A DNA stretch of 64,000 nucleotides from Gp6-AA40 sp035293405. Lineage in GTDB: Bacteria; Acidobacteriota; Vicinamibacteria; Vicinamibacterales; UBA2999. Of this stretch, positions 48,560 through 56,425 are shown one piece after another. The translations under genes and the position numbers were made by a program. Position 1 is the stretch's first letter, and each line of letters starts with the position of its first letter. The stretch is from the NCBI GenBank assembly GCA_035293405.1, contig DATDOE010000128.1:1-64000 (forward strand), given 5' to 3'. The notes beneath the pieces are model-generated. The model searched no databases. It was not told where the DNA came from and was given only the letters and a program-made list of their open reading frames with translations.

Positions 48560-49551
48560 TCAGCCGCCACGGCCGTAGTGTCCGGCTTCCCTGGCCCGCC
48601 GAAGCCGCCCAGCGGCGAAGGCGGCAGCCGGACCGTGACTACAGTTTCGAACTGCAGATAGACCGTATCGGCGAGGCCGATGCGTGCCTGATCGGGCAGT
48701 GGCGTGTCCACGCCGTTTTCTCGCTTGGTGCCGTCCACCTCGTCATATCCGCGCGGCACATGCCGCCCGTTCAACGTCGTGCCGAGGGAGCTCAGATCGA
48801 TCAGCAAGAAACGCCCGGTCTGAGGATCGCGACGAATCCTCGCGTGCTCGCGTGACACATCCGCGGACGAGGCGATCTTGATATCCACTGGATAGGTGAT
48901 GCCCCCGCGACCGATGGTGACCGAATCCTTCACGATGTCGAACGCGTGATGTCCCGAGTCGTCATCATGCGTCAGTCGCGCAAGGATGGGGGCGGCCTGG
49001 GCGGGCGTCGCCGCAGTACGCTCGGTGAGCGGCGAAGGGTCGGGTGTGCCGCGCGTGTCGTGTGACGTGCGATGGCGCGTGGTGACGCGCTGGCCCAGGT
49101 GGACCGTCGTGATTCGGCGCGTACGGTCGCCGGCCCCCAACTCCGGGCTTGGCGGCAACCGCAGCTCCGAATCGATCAGGATGGCGTCTTCCGCCACGTC
49201 GCCGTCAGGATCTGGAAGAAATTCGATGTGCCACTCTCCGGCAGCGCTCTCGACCGGTGGCTGCTGGTTGCCGAGGATCCGCTCGGCATACCGTTGAACA
49301 ATCGAGCGTCTGTTCAACGTATCAAGCTCTTCGGCGAGAGCCCGGATCGTCTGTTCGTACAAGACCGGCAGGATGCTTTCGAGCCGTGCGTACTCGGCCG
49401 GGTGAAGGTAGATGACATACCTGCTGGGTGCGAGAGTCGAATATTTGAGAGGCTCGAGATTGCGCCGCATGTTCTCGAGCACCGCCGCGATGAGGTCGCG
49501 GGCAGGCCGGCGAGGCCTGTCGGCTTGGGCGTGGCGTATATTCGGACCCAT
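48556..49551 (-). CDS. FHA-domain protein, first gene of the kinase/RodA-PBP operon
   Basis: A 331-residue protein. The N-terminal region (about 15-95, DLIAAVLENMRRNLEPLKYS and TLAPSRYVIYLHPAEYARLE) is DUF3662-like, as in FhaA. A linker (about 140-190) leads to an FHA domain (about 200-310) with VTIGRGGITYPVDIKI, SADVSREHARIRRDPQTG and FLLIDLSSLGTTLNG. The conserved Arg, Ser and His of the phosphothreonine pocket (GRGG, SREHARI) are present. The last ~20 residues (RLPPSPLGGFGGPGKPDTTA) are encoded by a dispersed repeat that has replaced or extended the original C-terminus. It opens the operon, divergent from the winged-helix/FHA regulator. Confidence 0.86.
   Translation of the reverse strand: MGPNIRHAQADRPRRPARDLIAAVLENMRRNLEPLKYSTLAPSRYVIYLHPAEYARLESILPVLYEQTIRALAEELDTLNRRSIVQRYAERILGNQQPPVESAAGEWHIEFLPDPDGDVAEDAILIDSELRLPPSPELGAGDRTRRITTVHLGQRVTTRHRTSHDTRGTPDPSPLTERTAATPAQAAPILARLTHDDDSGHHAFDIVKDSVTIGRGGITYPVDIKIASSADVSREHARIRRDPQTGRFLLIDLSSLGTTLNGRHVPRGYDEVDGTKRENGVDTPLPDQARIGLADTVYLQFETVVTVRLPPSPLGGFGGPGKPDTTAVAAE
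48575..48634. repeat. Looped GTCCGGCTT...AGCCGGAC repeat inside the FHA gene
   Basis: TAGTGTCCGGCTT at 48575-48587 and AGCCGGAC at 48627-48634 are the two arms of the family repeat with a 39-base loop in place of CA. The loop contains CCCGCCGAAGCCGCC and GGCGAAGGCGG. On the minus strand it reads through as the FHA protein tail. Confidence 0.5.
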
Positions 49552-49627
49552 GCCCGCGACGATGACAGAAAGCTGACGTCGGAGTCATAAGGAATACCGA
49601 AGAATCTTCCAAGTTCTGGAGCCGGCC
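49552..49627. promoter_or_regulatory. Divergent promoter region, FHA operon and wHTH-FHA regulator
   Basis: A 76-base gap between divergent starts must hold promoters for both the long minus-strand operon and the regulator gene. It is more AT-rich than its surroundings. No exact operator was identified, but a site for the regulator itself is expected here. Confidence 0.4.
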
Positions 49628-50296
49628 GTGACCACACGCTTTGGCGAATTCGTGCTTGATTCCGAGACGCGGCAGCTCACGCGCGAGGGTGAGGAGATTC
49701 ATCTCTCGCCGAAGGCCTTTGCGGTCCTGAGCGTCCTCCTCGCCAAGCGGCCGAACGTCGTCCCGAAGGCCGACTTCTTTGGCGAGATCTGGCCGGATGT
49801 CTTCGTGGTGGACGGCAACCTCAACGTGCTGGTCGGAGAGATTCGACGCGCGATTGACGATGACGCTCAGTCGCCGCGTTTCATCAGAACAGTGCACGGA
49901 ACCGGCTATGCGTTCTGCGGCACGGTCATCGAGTCCAATCATCCTGCAGTCACCGCGGGAGGCCCCCGGCGTTACTGGCTCGTGTGGAAGACGCAGACCT
50001 TTGCGTTGTCGGAGGGCGATAACGTCATCGGCCGCGACCCTCGATGCGAGGTGTGGGTGGATCACTCTGGCGTGTCGCGCCTCCACGCCCGGATCCGCAT
50101 TGCGAACGCCTCGGAACGCCCACTGCTCACGGACCTGGAGAGCACGAACGGCACGTTCGTCAGCGGAAAGAGAGTCGCCGGTGTCACGCCCCTTGGCGAC
50201 GGCGACACGATCAAGGTGGGCTCTGTGAGCTTGAAGTTCCGGGAGTGGACCGATCGAGCGTCGCGCACCAAGCGCATTCGCGGCACGAAGATCTAG
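49628..50296 (+). CDS. Winged-helix transcriptional regulator fused to an FHA domain
   Basis: A 222-residue protein from a GTG start. Residues about 1-100 are an OmpR-type winged helix: RFGEFVLDSETRQLTREGEE, HLSPKAFAVLSVLLAKRPNV, VDGNLNVLVGEIRRAIDDD and FIRTVHGTGYAF. Residues about 120-205 are an FHA domain: NVIGRDPRCEVWVDHSGVS, RLHARI, LTDLESTNGTFVSGKRV and LGDGDTIKVGSV. The FHA pocket residues (GRD, SRLH, STNGT) are intact. This DNA-binding plus phosphothreonine-binding layout recalls EmbR, the kinase-controlled regulator of mycobacteria, but lacks the central BTAD domain. Its position opposite the kinase operon suggests it transmits the kinase signal to transcription (inference). Confidence 0.9.
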   Translation: MTTRFGEFVLDSETRQLTREGEEIHLSPKAFAVLSVLLAKRPNVVPKADFFGEIWPDVFVVDGNLNVLVGEIRRAIDDDAQSPRFIRTVHGTGYAFCGTVIESNHPAVTAGGPRRYWLVWKTQTFALSEGDNVIGRDPRCEVWVDHSGVSRLHARIRIANASERPLLTDLESTNGTFVSGKRVAGVTPLGDGDTIKVGSVSLKFREWTDRASRTKRIRGTKI

Positions 50297-50365
50297 AACG
50301 GATCCGAACCGCAAGAACCGGAGTGCGCGGGGTTCCCCAGCCGCGTAACGGCAGGGCGAGGCGGC

Positions 50366-51274
50366 CTATCGCACTGACCAGGTCACGCCGCCGTCCTCTG
50401 TGTTGAAGACACGACCGTCGTCGAAGGTGAGGGTCGCCTTGCTTGGACTCGACGCGCGCACGGCGTTGATATGGCCCTCGGCCGGCGGAGTCGTACCGAA
50501 CCAGCCGTTCTTCGTGCGGCGCAAGACCAACCCGTTCTCACCAACCAGCCATGCGACGTTCGCGTCGACGAAACTTCCGGCGCGAATGGGACGGTCCGAC
50601 GTATGCTCGGCCACCCATGTTGCACCAGCGTCGGTCGAGTGCTCGACAACGAGGTCACGCGTGCGCCAGACGATGCGACTGTTCGCTCTGCGTCCGCGCA
50701 GGGTGACGCCGCCAACGGCCTGTTCTGGATCGGCGACGGGAGCCACGGCTGGCGCAACGGCGACCGCGGGCGGCTTGACTACGGGCGTGTCGGGGGCGCG
50801 GCGTGGCTTCTCCGTTCCTCCCTTGGGCTTCGGCGGTGCTTTCGCAGTCGCTGCAGGCCGGAGGCCCTCGGTTGCAGCAGTGGCGGAACGCGGGGGCGGA
50901 CGCGTCGTCACGGGCGCGTCCGACGTCTTCGATCCTTGAAGTGTCGTTGGCGCAAGAGGAGCCGCGTCGCGGGTGACGGTCGTAGGGACTGCTGTCTCTC
51001 TGCGGGCAGGGGTCTCGACGTTCAGCGCGCCGTTCGAACCCGACGGCATGAGCCAGATGCCACTCACGACGATGGCAACGACGACACTCGCCGCAGCAAT
51101 CGCCCACGGACATCGCCACAGTGATGGCACTGCCACCACTCGCTCGTTCCGCATCGAGGCAAGGAGGGCCGCACAGGGCGCACAGGTTGAGGTGTGTTGA
51201 TCGACGGCGATGACGTCACGGGAGAACAGCGTCCCGTCGAGGTAGGCCACGAGCAGCGTCGGATCAGGGCACAT
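50366..51274 (-). CDS. Membrane-anchored zinc-finger (anti-sigma-like) protein with Ycf48/BNR-type C-terminus
   Basis: A 302-residue protein. The N-terminus carries an anti-sigma-type zinc finger (His27, Cys31, Cys34 in DQHTSTCAPC), then one membrane helix (about 56-76, WAIAAASVVVAIVVSGIWLM). A long Ala/Pro/Thr-rich periplasmic linker (about 85-185) follows, then a beta-propeller blade region (about 190-302) with VEHSTDAGATWVAEH, SFVDANVAWLVGENGLVLRR and FNTEDGGVTWSV, similar to Ycf48/BNR blades. No sigma factor gene is adjacent, so its partner is unknown. It would link an extracytoplasmic signal to a cytoplasmic regulator. Confidence 0.8.
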   Translation of the reverse strand: MCPDPTLLVAYLDGTLFSRDVIAVDQHTSTCAPCAALLASMRNERVVAVPSLWRCPWAIAAASVVVAIVVSGIWLMPSGSNGALNVETPARRETAVPTTVTRDAAPLAPTTLQGSKTSDAPVTTRPPPRSATAATEGLRPAATAKAPPKPKGGTEKPRRAPDTPVVKPPAVAVAPAVAPVADPEQAVGGVTLRGRRANSRIVWRTRDLVVEHSTDAGATWVAEHTSDRPIRAGSFVDANVAWLVGENGLVLRRTKNGWFGTTPPAEGHINAVRASSPSKATLTFDDGRVFNTEDGGVTWSVR

Positions 51275-51416
51275 GGATGACGGGCTGTCTCCGAGCCTAG
51301 CAGGTCTGCAGGATCATTACTGTTCAATCTGTTGCGCTCGAGGCCGCTGTGGGCGAAGCTAGGCAGGCCTGCAGCACCCGCCAGAGGCGGGTCGTGGCGA
51401 GGGAGACGATAGCGAG

Positions 51417-52709
51417 GTGATCAGAATCTCAGCGTTGCTCTGTGTTTGCGCACTCGGCAGCATGTGGTCGCCTATCGGCGCCCAGGGGACCAGGGCGTTC
51501 ATGGGGTCCTCTGACGACCCGGCCATCAGGTACTCCACGTCACCGTTGAACAACGCCGTCGCGGACGCGAACAAGAAGCTGCAGGACGGGGCCGTTCAGC
51601 TCACGTTTGACGAGGGCAGCGGCTTCTTGCGGTCGGCGCTGGAGCTGCTGCAGCTGCCGGTTGATTCGCAGTTGCTCGTCTTCTCGCGCACCAGCCTGCA
51701 GGGAAGACGCATCAACGAACAGAATCCCCGCGCGCTGTTCTTCAACGATCGGGTCGCGCTCGGCTGGGTGCGGGGCGGAGACTTCATCGAGGTGGCCGCG
51801 CACGATCAGTCCGCCGGCGTGGTGTTCTACACGCTCGAACAGCGTGCCGACGCGACCGCCGGCGCGCCGCAGTTCAAGCGGGCCTTCCAGTGCCTCGGCT
51901 GTCACAAGGCTGGCGACACGCTCGCCGTACCCGGCCTGCTGATGTTCAGCACGACACGCCCCGAGCAGCCGCAGGGATTCGGTCTTCCGCGCGCGATCGA
52001 TCACAGCGAGCCGCTGGCCCGGCGCTTTGGCGGCTGGTTCGTGACCGGTAGCACGGGTGCGGCGCCGCACATGGGGAATGACGTCGCCGCGCTCGATGGG
52101 CGTGCCAGTCGCGCGCTCGTGTCGACGGAGGGACTGTTTGACGCCGCCGGGTATCGCGCGCTCTCGAGCGACATCGTCGCCCACCTGGTCTTCACGCACC
52201 AGACCCGCATGACGAACCTCCTGACACGCGCCAGCTGGGAGGCGCGCGCCGCGGATCCGTCGCAGCATCCACCGTTCACGTCCACACCTGACGAGGAGGC
52301 GCGCGTCGCCACCATGATGAACGGCGTCGCACGCGAGGTCGTGGACTACCTGTTGTTCATCGACGAAGCGACGCTGACCGACCAGGTCCGCGGTGGATCG
52401 GGCTTTGCGGAGCGGTTTTCGAGCAACGGACCGCGCGATCGCAAGGGCCGCTCGCTGTACGAGCTCGACTTGAATCGTCGCCTCATGAAGTACCCCTGCA
52501 GTTACCTGATCTACTCGCCGGCGTTCGACGCGCTGCCTCCGGGCGCGAAGGATCCGATCTACAGACGCTTATGGGAAGTGTTGTCGGGACGGGAGCGGGA
52601 CGCACGCTACCAGTCGGCCCTGTCGCGTGAGGATCGTCAGTCCATCGTCGACATCCTGCGGGACACGAAGACCGGCCTTCCCGCGTATTTCCAGGACGTG
52701 ACCAACTAG
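51417..52709 (+). CDS. Exported protein with a c-type haem motif
   Basis: A 430-residue secreted protein with a signal peptide (cleavage near GAQG). A single haem-binding CLGCH (Cys159, Cys162, His163) follows FKRAFQ, so it is probably a periplasmic mono-haem cytochrome c-like protein. Other blocks are NKKLQDGAVQLTFDEGSGFL, FGGWFVTGSTGAAPHMGN and LVFTHQTRMTNLLTRASWEA, with a C-terminal IVDILRDTKTGLPAYF. Met and His residues in the HMGN and VFTHQTRM segments are possible distal ligands. The start is a GTG with GAGG overlapping it. The redox partner is unknown. Confidence 0.82.
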   Translation: MIRISALLCVCALGSMWSPIGAQGTRAFMGSSDDPAIRYSTSPLNNAVADANKKLQDGAVQLTFDEGSGFLRSALELLQLPVDSQLLVFSRTSLQGRRINEQNPRALFFNDRVALGWVRGGDFIEVAAHDQSAGVVFYTLEQRADATAGAPQFKRAFQCLGCHKAGDTLAVPGLLMFSTTRPEQPQGFGLPRAIDHSEPLARRFGGWFVTGSTGAAPHMGNDVAALDGRASRALVSTEGLFDAAGYRALSSDIVAHLVFTHQTRMTNLLTRASWEARAADPSQHPPFTSTPDEEARVATMMNGVAREVVDYLLFIDEATLTDQVRGGSGFAERFSSNGPRDRKGRSLYELDLNRRLMKYPCSYLIYSPAFDALPPGAKDPIYRRLWEVLSGRERDARYQSALSREDRQSIVDILRDTKTGLPAYFQDVTN

Positions 52710-52714
52710 CGACA

Positions 52715-53362
52715 TCAGGCGATGGAGCGTCTCCGAGTGAGCGACACCGCCAGCATGAACGCACCCGCAAGGCCAATCCACCCCCAGTGACCTCTGAATG
52801 CCGACGTTTCGCGCACGACGAACTCGATCGTCAACTGGCTCTGGTCCCCGGCGTGCTGTTGTCCTGTCACTCCGACATCCTCGTCATCAGGCACAAGCGC
52901 ATTCGCCAGGTACACACTGTTGCCCGCGGCATTCATGTTGTAAAAAAAGAGACGGTGGGGCCCAACCGGCAGACGCCGGACGAGGGCTTCTGAGCGAATG
53001 ATGATGGCTCCGTCGCCAGCACGCAGCACTGCCACAGCCGGGACGCTCGAGCCCGCCAGCTGCATCTGAAGCGGGAGTGAATCGTCAACGCGAAGTGTCA
53101 GAGCGCTGAGCACCCGGCCGGCGTAGAGCTGCCCTTCCTCCTGAGACAGAACGCCGTTTCGATCCGCGTCGATCTCGCGGACCAGGTCATCCGCCACGGC
53201 CATTCCCGGCGTCAGGGTCATCTCCAGTCGCACACGATCCCGTTCGACCGCAATCCGGGCCGCCTGAAGGAACTCATCAAGCCGGTGTGCCGACGCGCGG
53301 GCGCCGAACGCGACCGCCGTCGTCGCGAGCAGCGCCCATGCCGCGCGTTTACGGGCGCGCAA
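52715..53362 (-). CDS. Exported membrane-anchored protein with an EF-hand-like site
   Basis: About 215 residues from a TTG at 53362 that overlaps the end of the DUF3500 gene by 14 bases. A signal peptide (RKRAAWALLATTAVAFG, then ASAHRLDEF) is followed by LTPGMAVADDLVREIDADRN and GVLSQEEGQLYA. DADRNGVLSQEE fits a calcium-binding EF-hand loop. The C-terminus has a membrane helix (WGWIGLAGAFMLAVSLT) with a basic tail. The AHRLDEFLQA start is reminiscent of N-terminal domains found with HupE-like membrane proteins. The role is unknown. The start codon is inferred from the position of the signal peptide and is the least certain part. Confidence 0.68.
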   Translation of the reverse strand: MRARKRAAWALLATTAVAFGARASAHRLDEFLQAARIAVERDRVRLEMTLTPGMAVADDLVREIDADRNGVLSQEEGQLYAGRVLSALTLRVDDSLPLQMQLAGSSVPAVAVLRAGDGAIIIRSEALVRRLPVGPHRLFFYNMNAAGNSVYLANALVPDDEDVGVTGQQHAGDQSQLTIEFVVRETSAFRGHWGWIGLAGAFMLAVSLTRRRSIA

Positions 53363-54434
53363 ACTTCGCCCCGTAGTCGTTGGTCGGATCGCGATAGATC
53401 GTGTGGATGTGCTCGACGCCACCCTGTGGCGCATACTCGATGACGAGCGTCGGCCCCTGAATGCGGAAATACGACGCGCTGCCGTTGGTCGTCGGTCCGC
53501 TCCACGCGAAGTACGTCTGCGGCAGGTTGGCTGTGATGTCGGCCATGCGCGCGTCGGCATACGCGTCGTTCATGATGCCGGCCCATTCGCGCACGACATC
53601 CAGCAGCATCGATTGCTGCGATGCGTTCATCGCCGCCGCCCGGACGCCCTCTGGTTGAATGGTCCGTCCATCCCGTCCGGGCCCGAGCACCAGATCGGCC
53701 ACGCGGTAGTTCAGGATCGCCTGGCTCCGCTGTGCGGTGTCCAGTGCATTGATCAGGGCAAACGCTTTGTCGTTCTCTGCGCCCAGCGGTCGCACGGTCC
53801 GCCCCTCGACCGTGTACGTCGCCGGCTGTGCCGCGGTATGGCTCGGTGCCATGGTCGCCTGGCTGCCGCCCATCGTGAGGTTGATGGCCAGGTGATGACC
53901 ACCGAACTGCAGCATCCAGGGTGCTGTCGTTGACGGCGTGCCGACGAACGCGAGGAAGTACTGGTCCTCGCCGAAGCCGACGCCGCCACCGCGTCCACCT
54001 CTCCCGCGGCCGCCAGGCCCGTTCGCGCCTTGGCCCTGACGCAGTACCTCGTCGCCGTGCATGATCCCGGTGACCTTTTGATAGCCTGACCGGCTGAACG
54101 CGGTCGCCAGCAGATTCATGGCGGCCGTGCGCTGCGTGGCCGTCAGATCTCCGAGTCGCAGCCCCTGGCGCTGAAATGCGCCCTCTGGAAGGTTCGACCA
54201 TCTCGTCTTCTGCGGGCCGTCAAAGGGAAACTGGACCTTCATGCGGCCCGCCTCGTCGAGCGTGGTCAGCAGCGCCTGGGCCGACGCAACAATTCGCTTC
54301 GTCGTCTCCGCTGACGTGACACCAGAGCTCGGCGTCGGCGTTCGACTCCCTTGCTGCTGGGCAAGAACGATCCCGGTCACCCCGGCCGCCAGCACAACTC
54401 CAACCGTCAGAACCATCCGAATGGACGAGCGCAT
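53349..54434 (-). CDS. Exported DUF3500-family protein
   Basis: A 361-residue secreted protein with a signal peptide (RMVLTVGVVLAAGVTGIVLA). DUF3500 hallmarks include FDGPQKTRWSNLPEGAFQRQ, GLRLGDLTATQRTAAMNLLA, YFLAFVGTPSTTAPWMLQFG, GHHLAINLTM and a C-terminal PTLVIEYAPQGGVEHIHTIY with RDPTNDYGAKF. A Gly/Arg loop (GGRGRGGRGGGVGFGED) interrupts the middle. The GHHLAIN and HIHTIYRDP blocks suggest a metal or small-ligand site, but no activity is known to me. It overlaps and is likely co-expressed with the EF-hand protein gene. Confidence 0.88.
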   Translation of the reverse strand: MRSSIRMVLTVGVVLAAGVTGIVLAQQQGSRTPTPSSGVTSAETTKRIVASAQALLTTLDEAGRMKVQFPFDGPQKTRWSNLPEGAFQRQGLRLGDLTATQRTAAMNLLATAFSRSGYQKVTGIMHGDEVLRQGQGANGPGGRGRGGRGGGVGFGEDQYFLAFVGTPSTTAPWMLQFGGHHLAINLTMGGSQATMAPSHTAAQPATYTVEGRTVRPLGAENDKAFALINALDTAQRSQAILNYRVADLVLGPGRDGRTIQPEGVRAAAMNASQQSMLLDVVREWAGIMNDAYADARMADITANLPQTYFAWSGPTTNGSASYFRIQGPTLVIEYAPQGGVEHIHTIYRDPTNDYGAKFARP

Positions 54435-54524
54435 CGTGGTATCTCCTCACCCCTAACCATACCGCGCCGGCTCGCAGCAAAGCGGCCCTCGCACCATCTC
54501 GCCGTAATTCGCTACACTCCGCCC

Positions 54525-55931
54525 ATGGCTACCAACACTCGCCCGTTATCTCGGCGTCGACTCTTGAGGAATGGCGCCGCGGCGGCCGCCGGTGGCGCGC
54601 TCTGGTCTGCCGCGCCCGCAGCGGCCCAGTCCGGCCGCGCACCGGCCGTCGTGACCGCGCGCCGCTTCAAGGCGTGGATCGGGCGCGGCGAAGGGACCAC
54701 CCGCACGAAGCTCGAAGAGGTCACGCTGAAGCCGATCGGCGGCCGTCAGGTGGTCGTGCGCACCGAGGCCACCAATCTCTGTTACTCGAACGTGCCGCCG
54801 GTGCTTGGCATTCAAGCGACTCCGGCGGCGGCCGCGGCGCCGCCTTCTGCGCTCGCCACCCCGAACGGAGCGCGCCGGATGAACGACATGGCCGTCATCC
54901 AGGGGCATGGCGGCATCGGGATCGTGGAGGCTGTGGGGTCCGAGGTCCGGCGCGTGCAGGTCGGCGACCGCGTCTGCGTGTCGGGCACGCCGCACTGCGG
55001 CGCGTGCTATCGCTGTCTGCGCGGCCGCTCGGACATGTGTCAGTTCCTGAGCGCCATTGGCGCTGACGATCTCGTTGCCGTCGCGGAGATGCGCGACGGC
55101 ACTCCCGTCTACGAGAACTCGCACATCGGCGGACTGGCCGAGCTGATGGTGACCTTCGAGGAGTGGGTCGTGCCGATCTTCACCAAGGCGAGCGCGACCG
55201 ACGTCGGGATGGCGTGCAGTTGTGTCGCGGTCGCCGGCCTCGGCGCCACGGCGTCACCGGGACTGGCCATGGTCGAGCCCGCGTCGATCGTGGCCGTCCT
55301 CGGCTGCGGACCGCTTGGCTTGAGTGCCATACAAGGTGCCCGCATTGCCGGGGCCTCGACGATCATCGCCATCGATCCGATCAAGGCGCGGCGCGATGTG
55401 GCGATGAAGGTCGGCGCGACGCACGTGCTCGATCCCAACGTCGAAGGCGATCGGCTGGTCGCGCGCGTCCGCGCGATGGCGACCTGGCCTACCGACCGCC
55501 TGTGGTCCGGCGGCCGCAACCCGGCGGGGCGTCGTCCAGGTGCCGGCGCGGACTTCGTGATCGAAGCCGTCGGCCTCGACCACGTGAAGCCGAAGCTCGA
55601 ATCCGGCCCTGACCCCACCGGCATCCTGCCCATGCAGCAGGGCTATCAGATGTGCGCCCTCGGCGGCCACTACATCACGACCGGCCTGCCGCGCGGCAAC
55701 ATCACGCTGCCAGGGAGCCTGTTTGCGATCGGCGGCGTCTCGCATCATGGCGGCCAGGCCGGCGGCGCGAGCCCCATGCGCGACATCCCACGGTTCGTCG
55801 AGCTGATGGAGAAGGGGCAGTACCTGACCGCGCCGATGGCCACCACTGTCGTCCCGCTGGAAGGGATGCGCGATGCCTACGAGCAGGTCGCCTATCGCAC
55901 GACCATCACGGGGTTGATGCTGGGATCGTAG
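54525..55931 (+). CDS. Zinc-dependent alcohol dehydrogenase (MDR family) with a Tat signal
   Basis: A 468-residue protein. The N-terminus has a twin-arginine signal (LSRRRLLRNGAAAAAGGALW, cleavage near AAAQS). The rest is a medium-chain dehydrogenase: VEAVGSEVRRVQVGDRV with upstream GHGGIG, a structural-zinc lobe (CGACYRCLRGRSDMC), the Rossmann motif VLGCGPLGLSAIQGARIAG and VIEAVGLDH. A Pro/Ala-rich insertion (about 95-120) lies before GHGGIG. Tat export implies folding with a cofactor in the cytoplasm before transport; NAD(P)-type MDR enzymes are normally cytosolic, so either the signal is a vestige or the protein works in the periplasm. Start ATG 54525. Confidence 0.88.
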   Translation: MATNTRPLSRRRLLRNGAAAAAGGALWSAAPAAAQSGRAPAVVTARRFKAWIGRGEGTTRTKLEEVTLKPIGGRQVVVRTEATNLCYSNVPPVLGIQATPAAAAAPPSALATPNGARRMNDMAVIQGHGGIGIVEAVGSEVRRVQVGDRVCVSGTPHCGACYRCLRGRSDMCQFLSAIGADDLVAVAEMRDGTPVYENSHIGGLAELMVTFEEWVVPIFTKASATDVGMACSCVAVAGLGATASPGLAMVEPASIVAVLGCGPLGLSAIQGARIAGASTIIAIDPIKARRDVAMKVGATHVLDPNVEGDRLVARVRAMATWPTDRLWSGGRNPAGRRPGAGADFVIEAVGLDHVKPKLESGPDPTGILPMQQGYQMCALGGHYITTGLPRGNITLPGSLFAIGGVSHHGGQAGGASPMRDIPRFVELMEKGQYLTAPMATTVVPLEGMRDAYEQVAYRTTITGLMLGS

Positions 55932-55947
55932 CTGAGCCCGACCTACG

Positions 55948-56382
55948 TCAGGCGACCTTCGACAGCGTCAGGGGAACCCCCTTCGCGTCAACCTTGCCGT
56001 TGAGCATGGCACCCTCTTGAACGGAGAGGCGGGCACATGTGATCTGCCCCTCGACCGATCCGCCCATGCGCAGGTCGATCTTGTCGCGCGCGGTAATGCT
56101 GCCGACGACCGTCCCAAAGATGGTGGCGACCCTTACCGCAATATCCCCAACAATAGTGGCGTTCGGTCCCACCGTGAGTGCGTGATCGGGCAGTTCGATC
56201 CGCCCCTCCACCTGGCCGTCAATCGTCAGGTCTTCCGACCCGCTGACTTCGCCTTTGACGGAAATGGACGGTCCCAGATGCGGGACGCGAGCGTCGCTCG
56301 CATCGCCGGTCTTCCGCACGGCTGCGTCGGCGGCTGGCCCTGGCTGAGCTTTGTTCTGTCGTGTGTCTTCTTGATTCCGCAT
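55948..56382 (-). CDS. Bactofilin-type cytoskeletal protein
   Basis: A 144-residue protein. After a disordered N-terminus (about 1-35, ending DARVPHLGPSISVKGEVSGS) comes the bactofilin right-handed beta-helix core: EDLTIDGQVEGRIELPDHAL, TVGPNATIVGDIAVRVATIF and VEGQITCARLSVQEGAMLNG. Bactofilins self-assemble without nucleotides and help organise cell shape or polarity. The short tail (DAKGVPLTLSKVA) is normal. It is convergent with the dehydrogenase gene. A structural relation to the RodA-PBP operon 7 kb away is possible but not shown. Confidence 0.93.
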   Translation of the reverse strand: MRNQEDTRQNKAQPGPAADAAVRKTGDASDARVPHLGPSISVKGEVSGSEDLTIDGQVEGRIELPDHALTVGPNATIVGDIAVRVATIFGTVVGSITARDKIDLRMGGSVEGQITCARLSVQEGAMLNGKVDAKGVPLTLSKVA

Positions 56383-56425
56383 TCAGTACCCCGCGTACTG
56401 ATCTCGGCTCGACGCGTGCGAGAGG

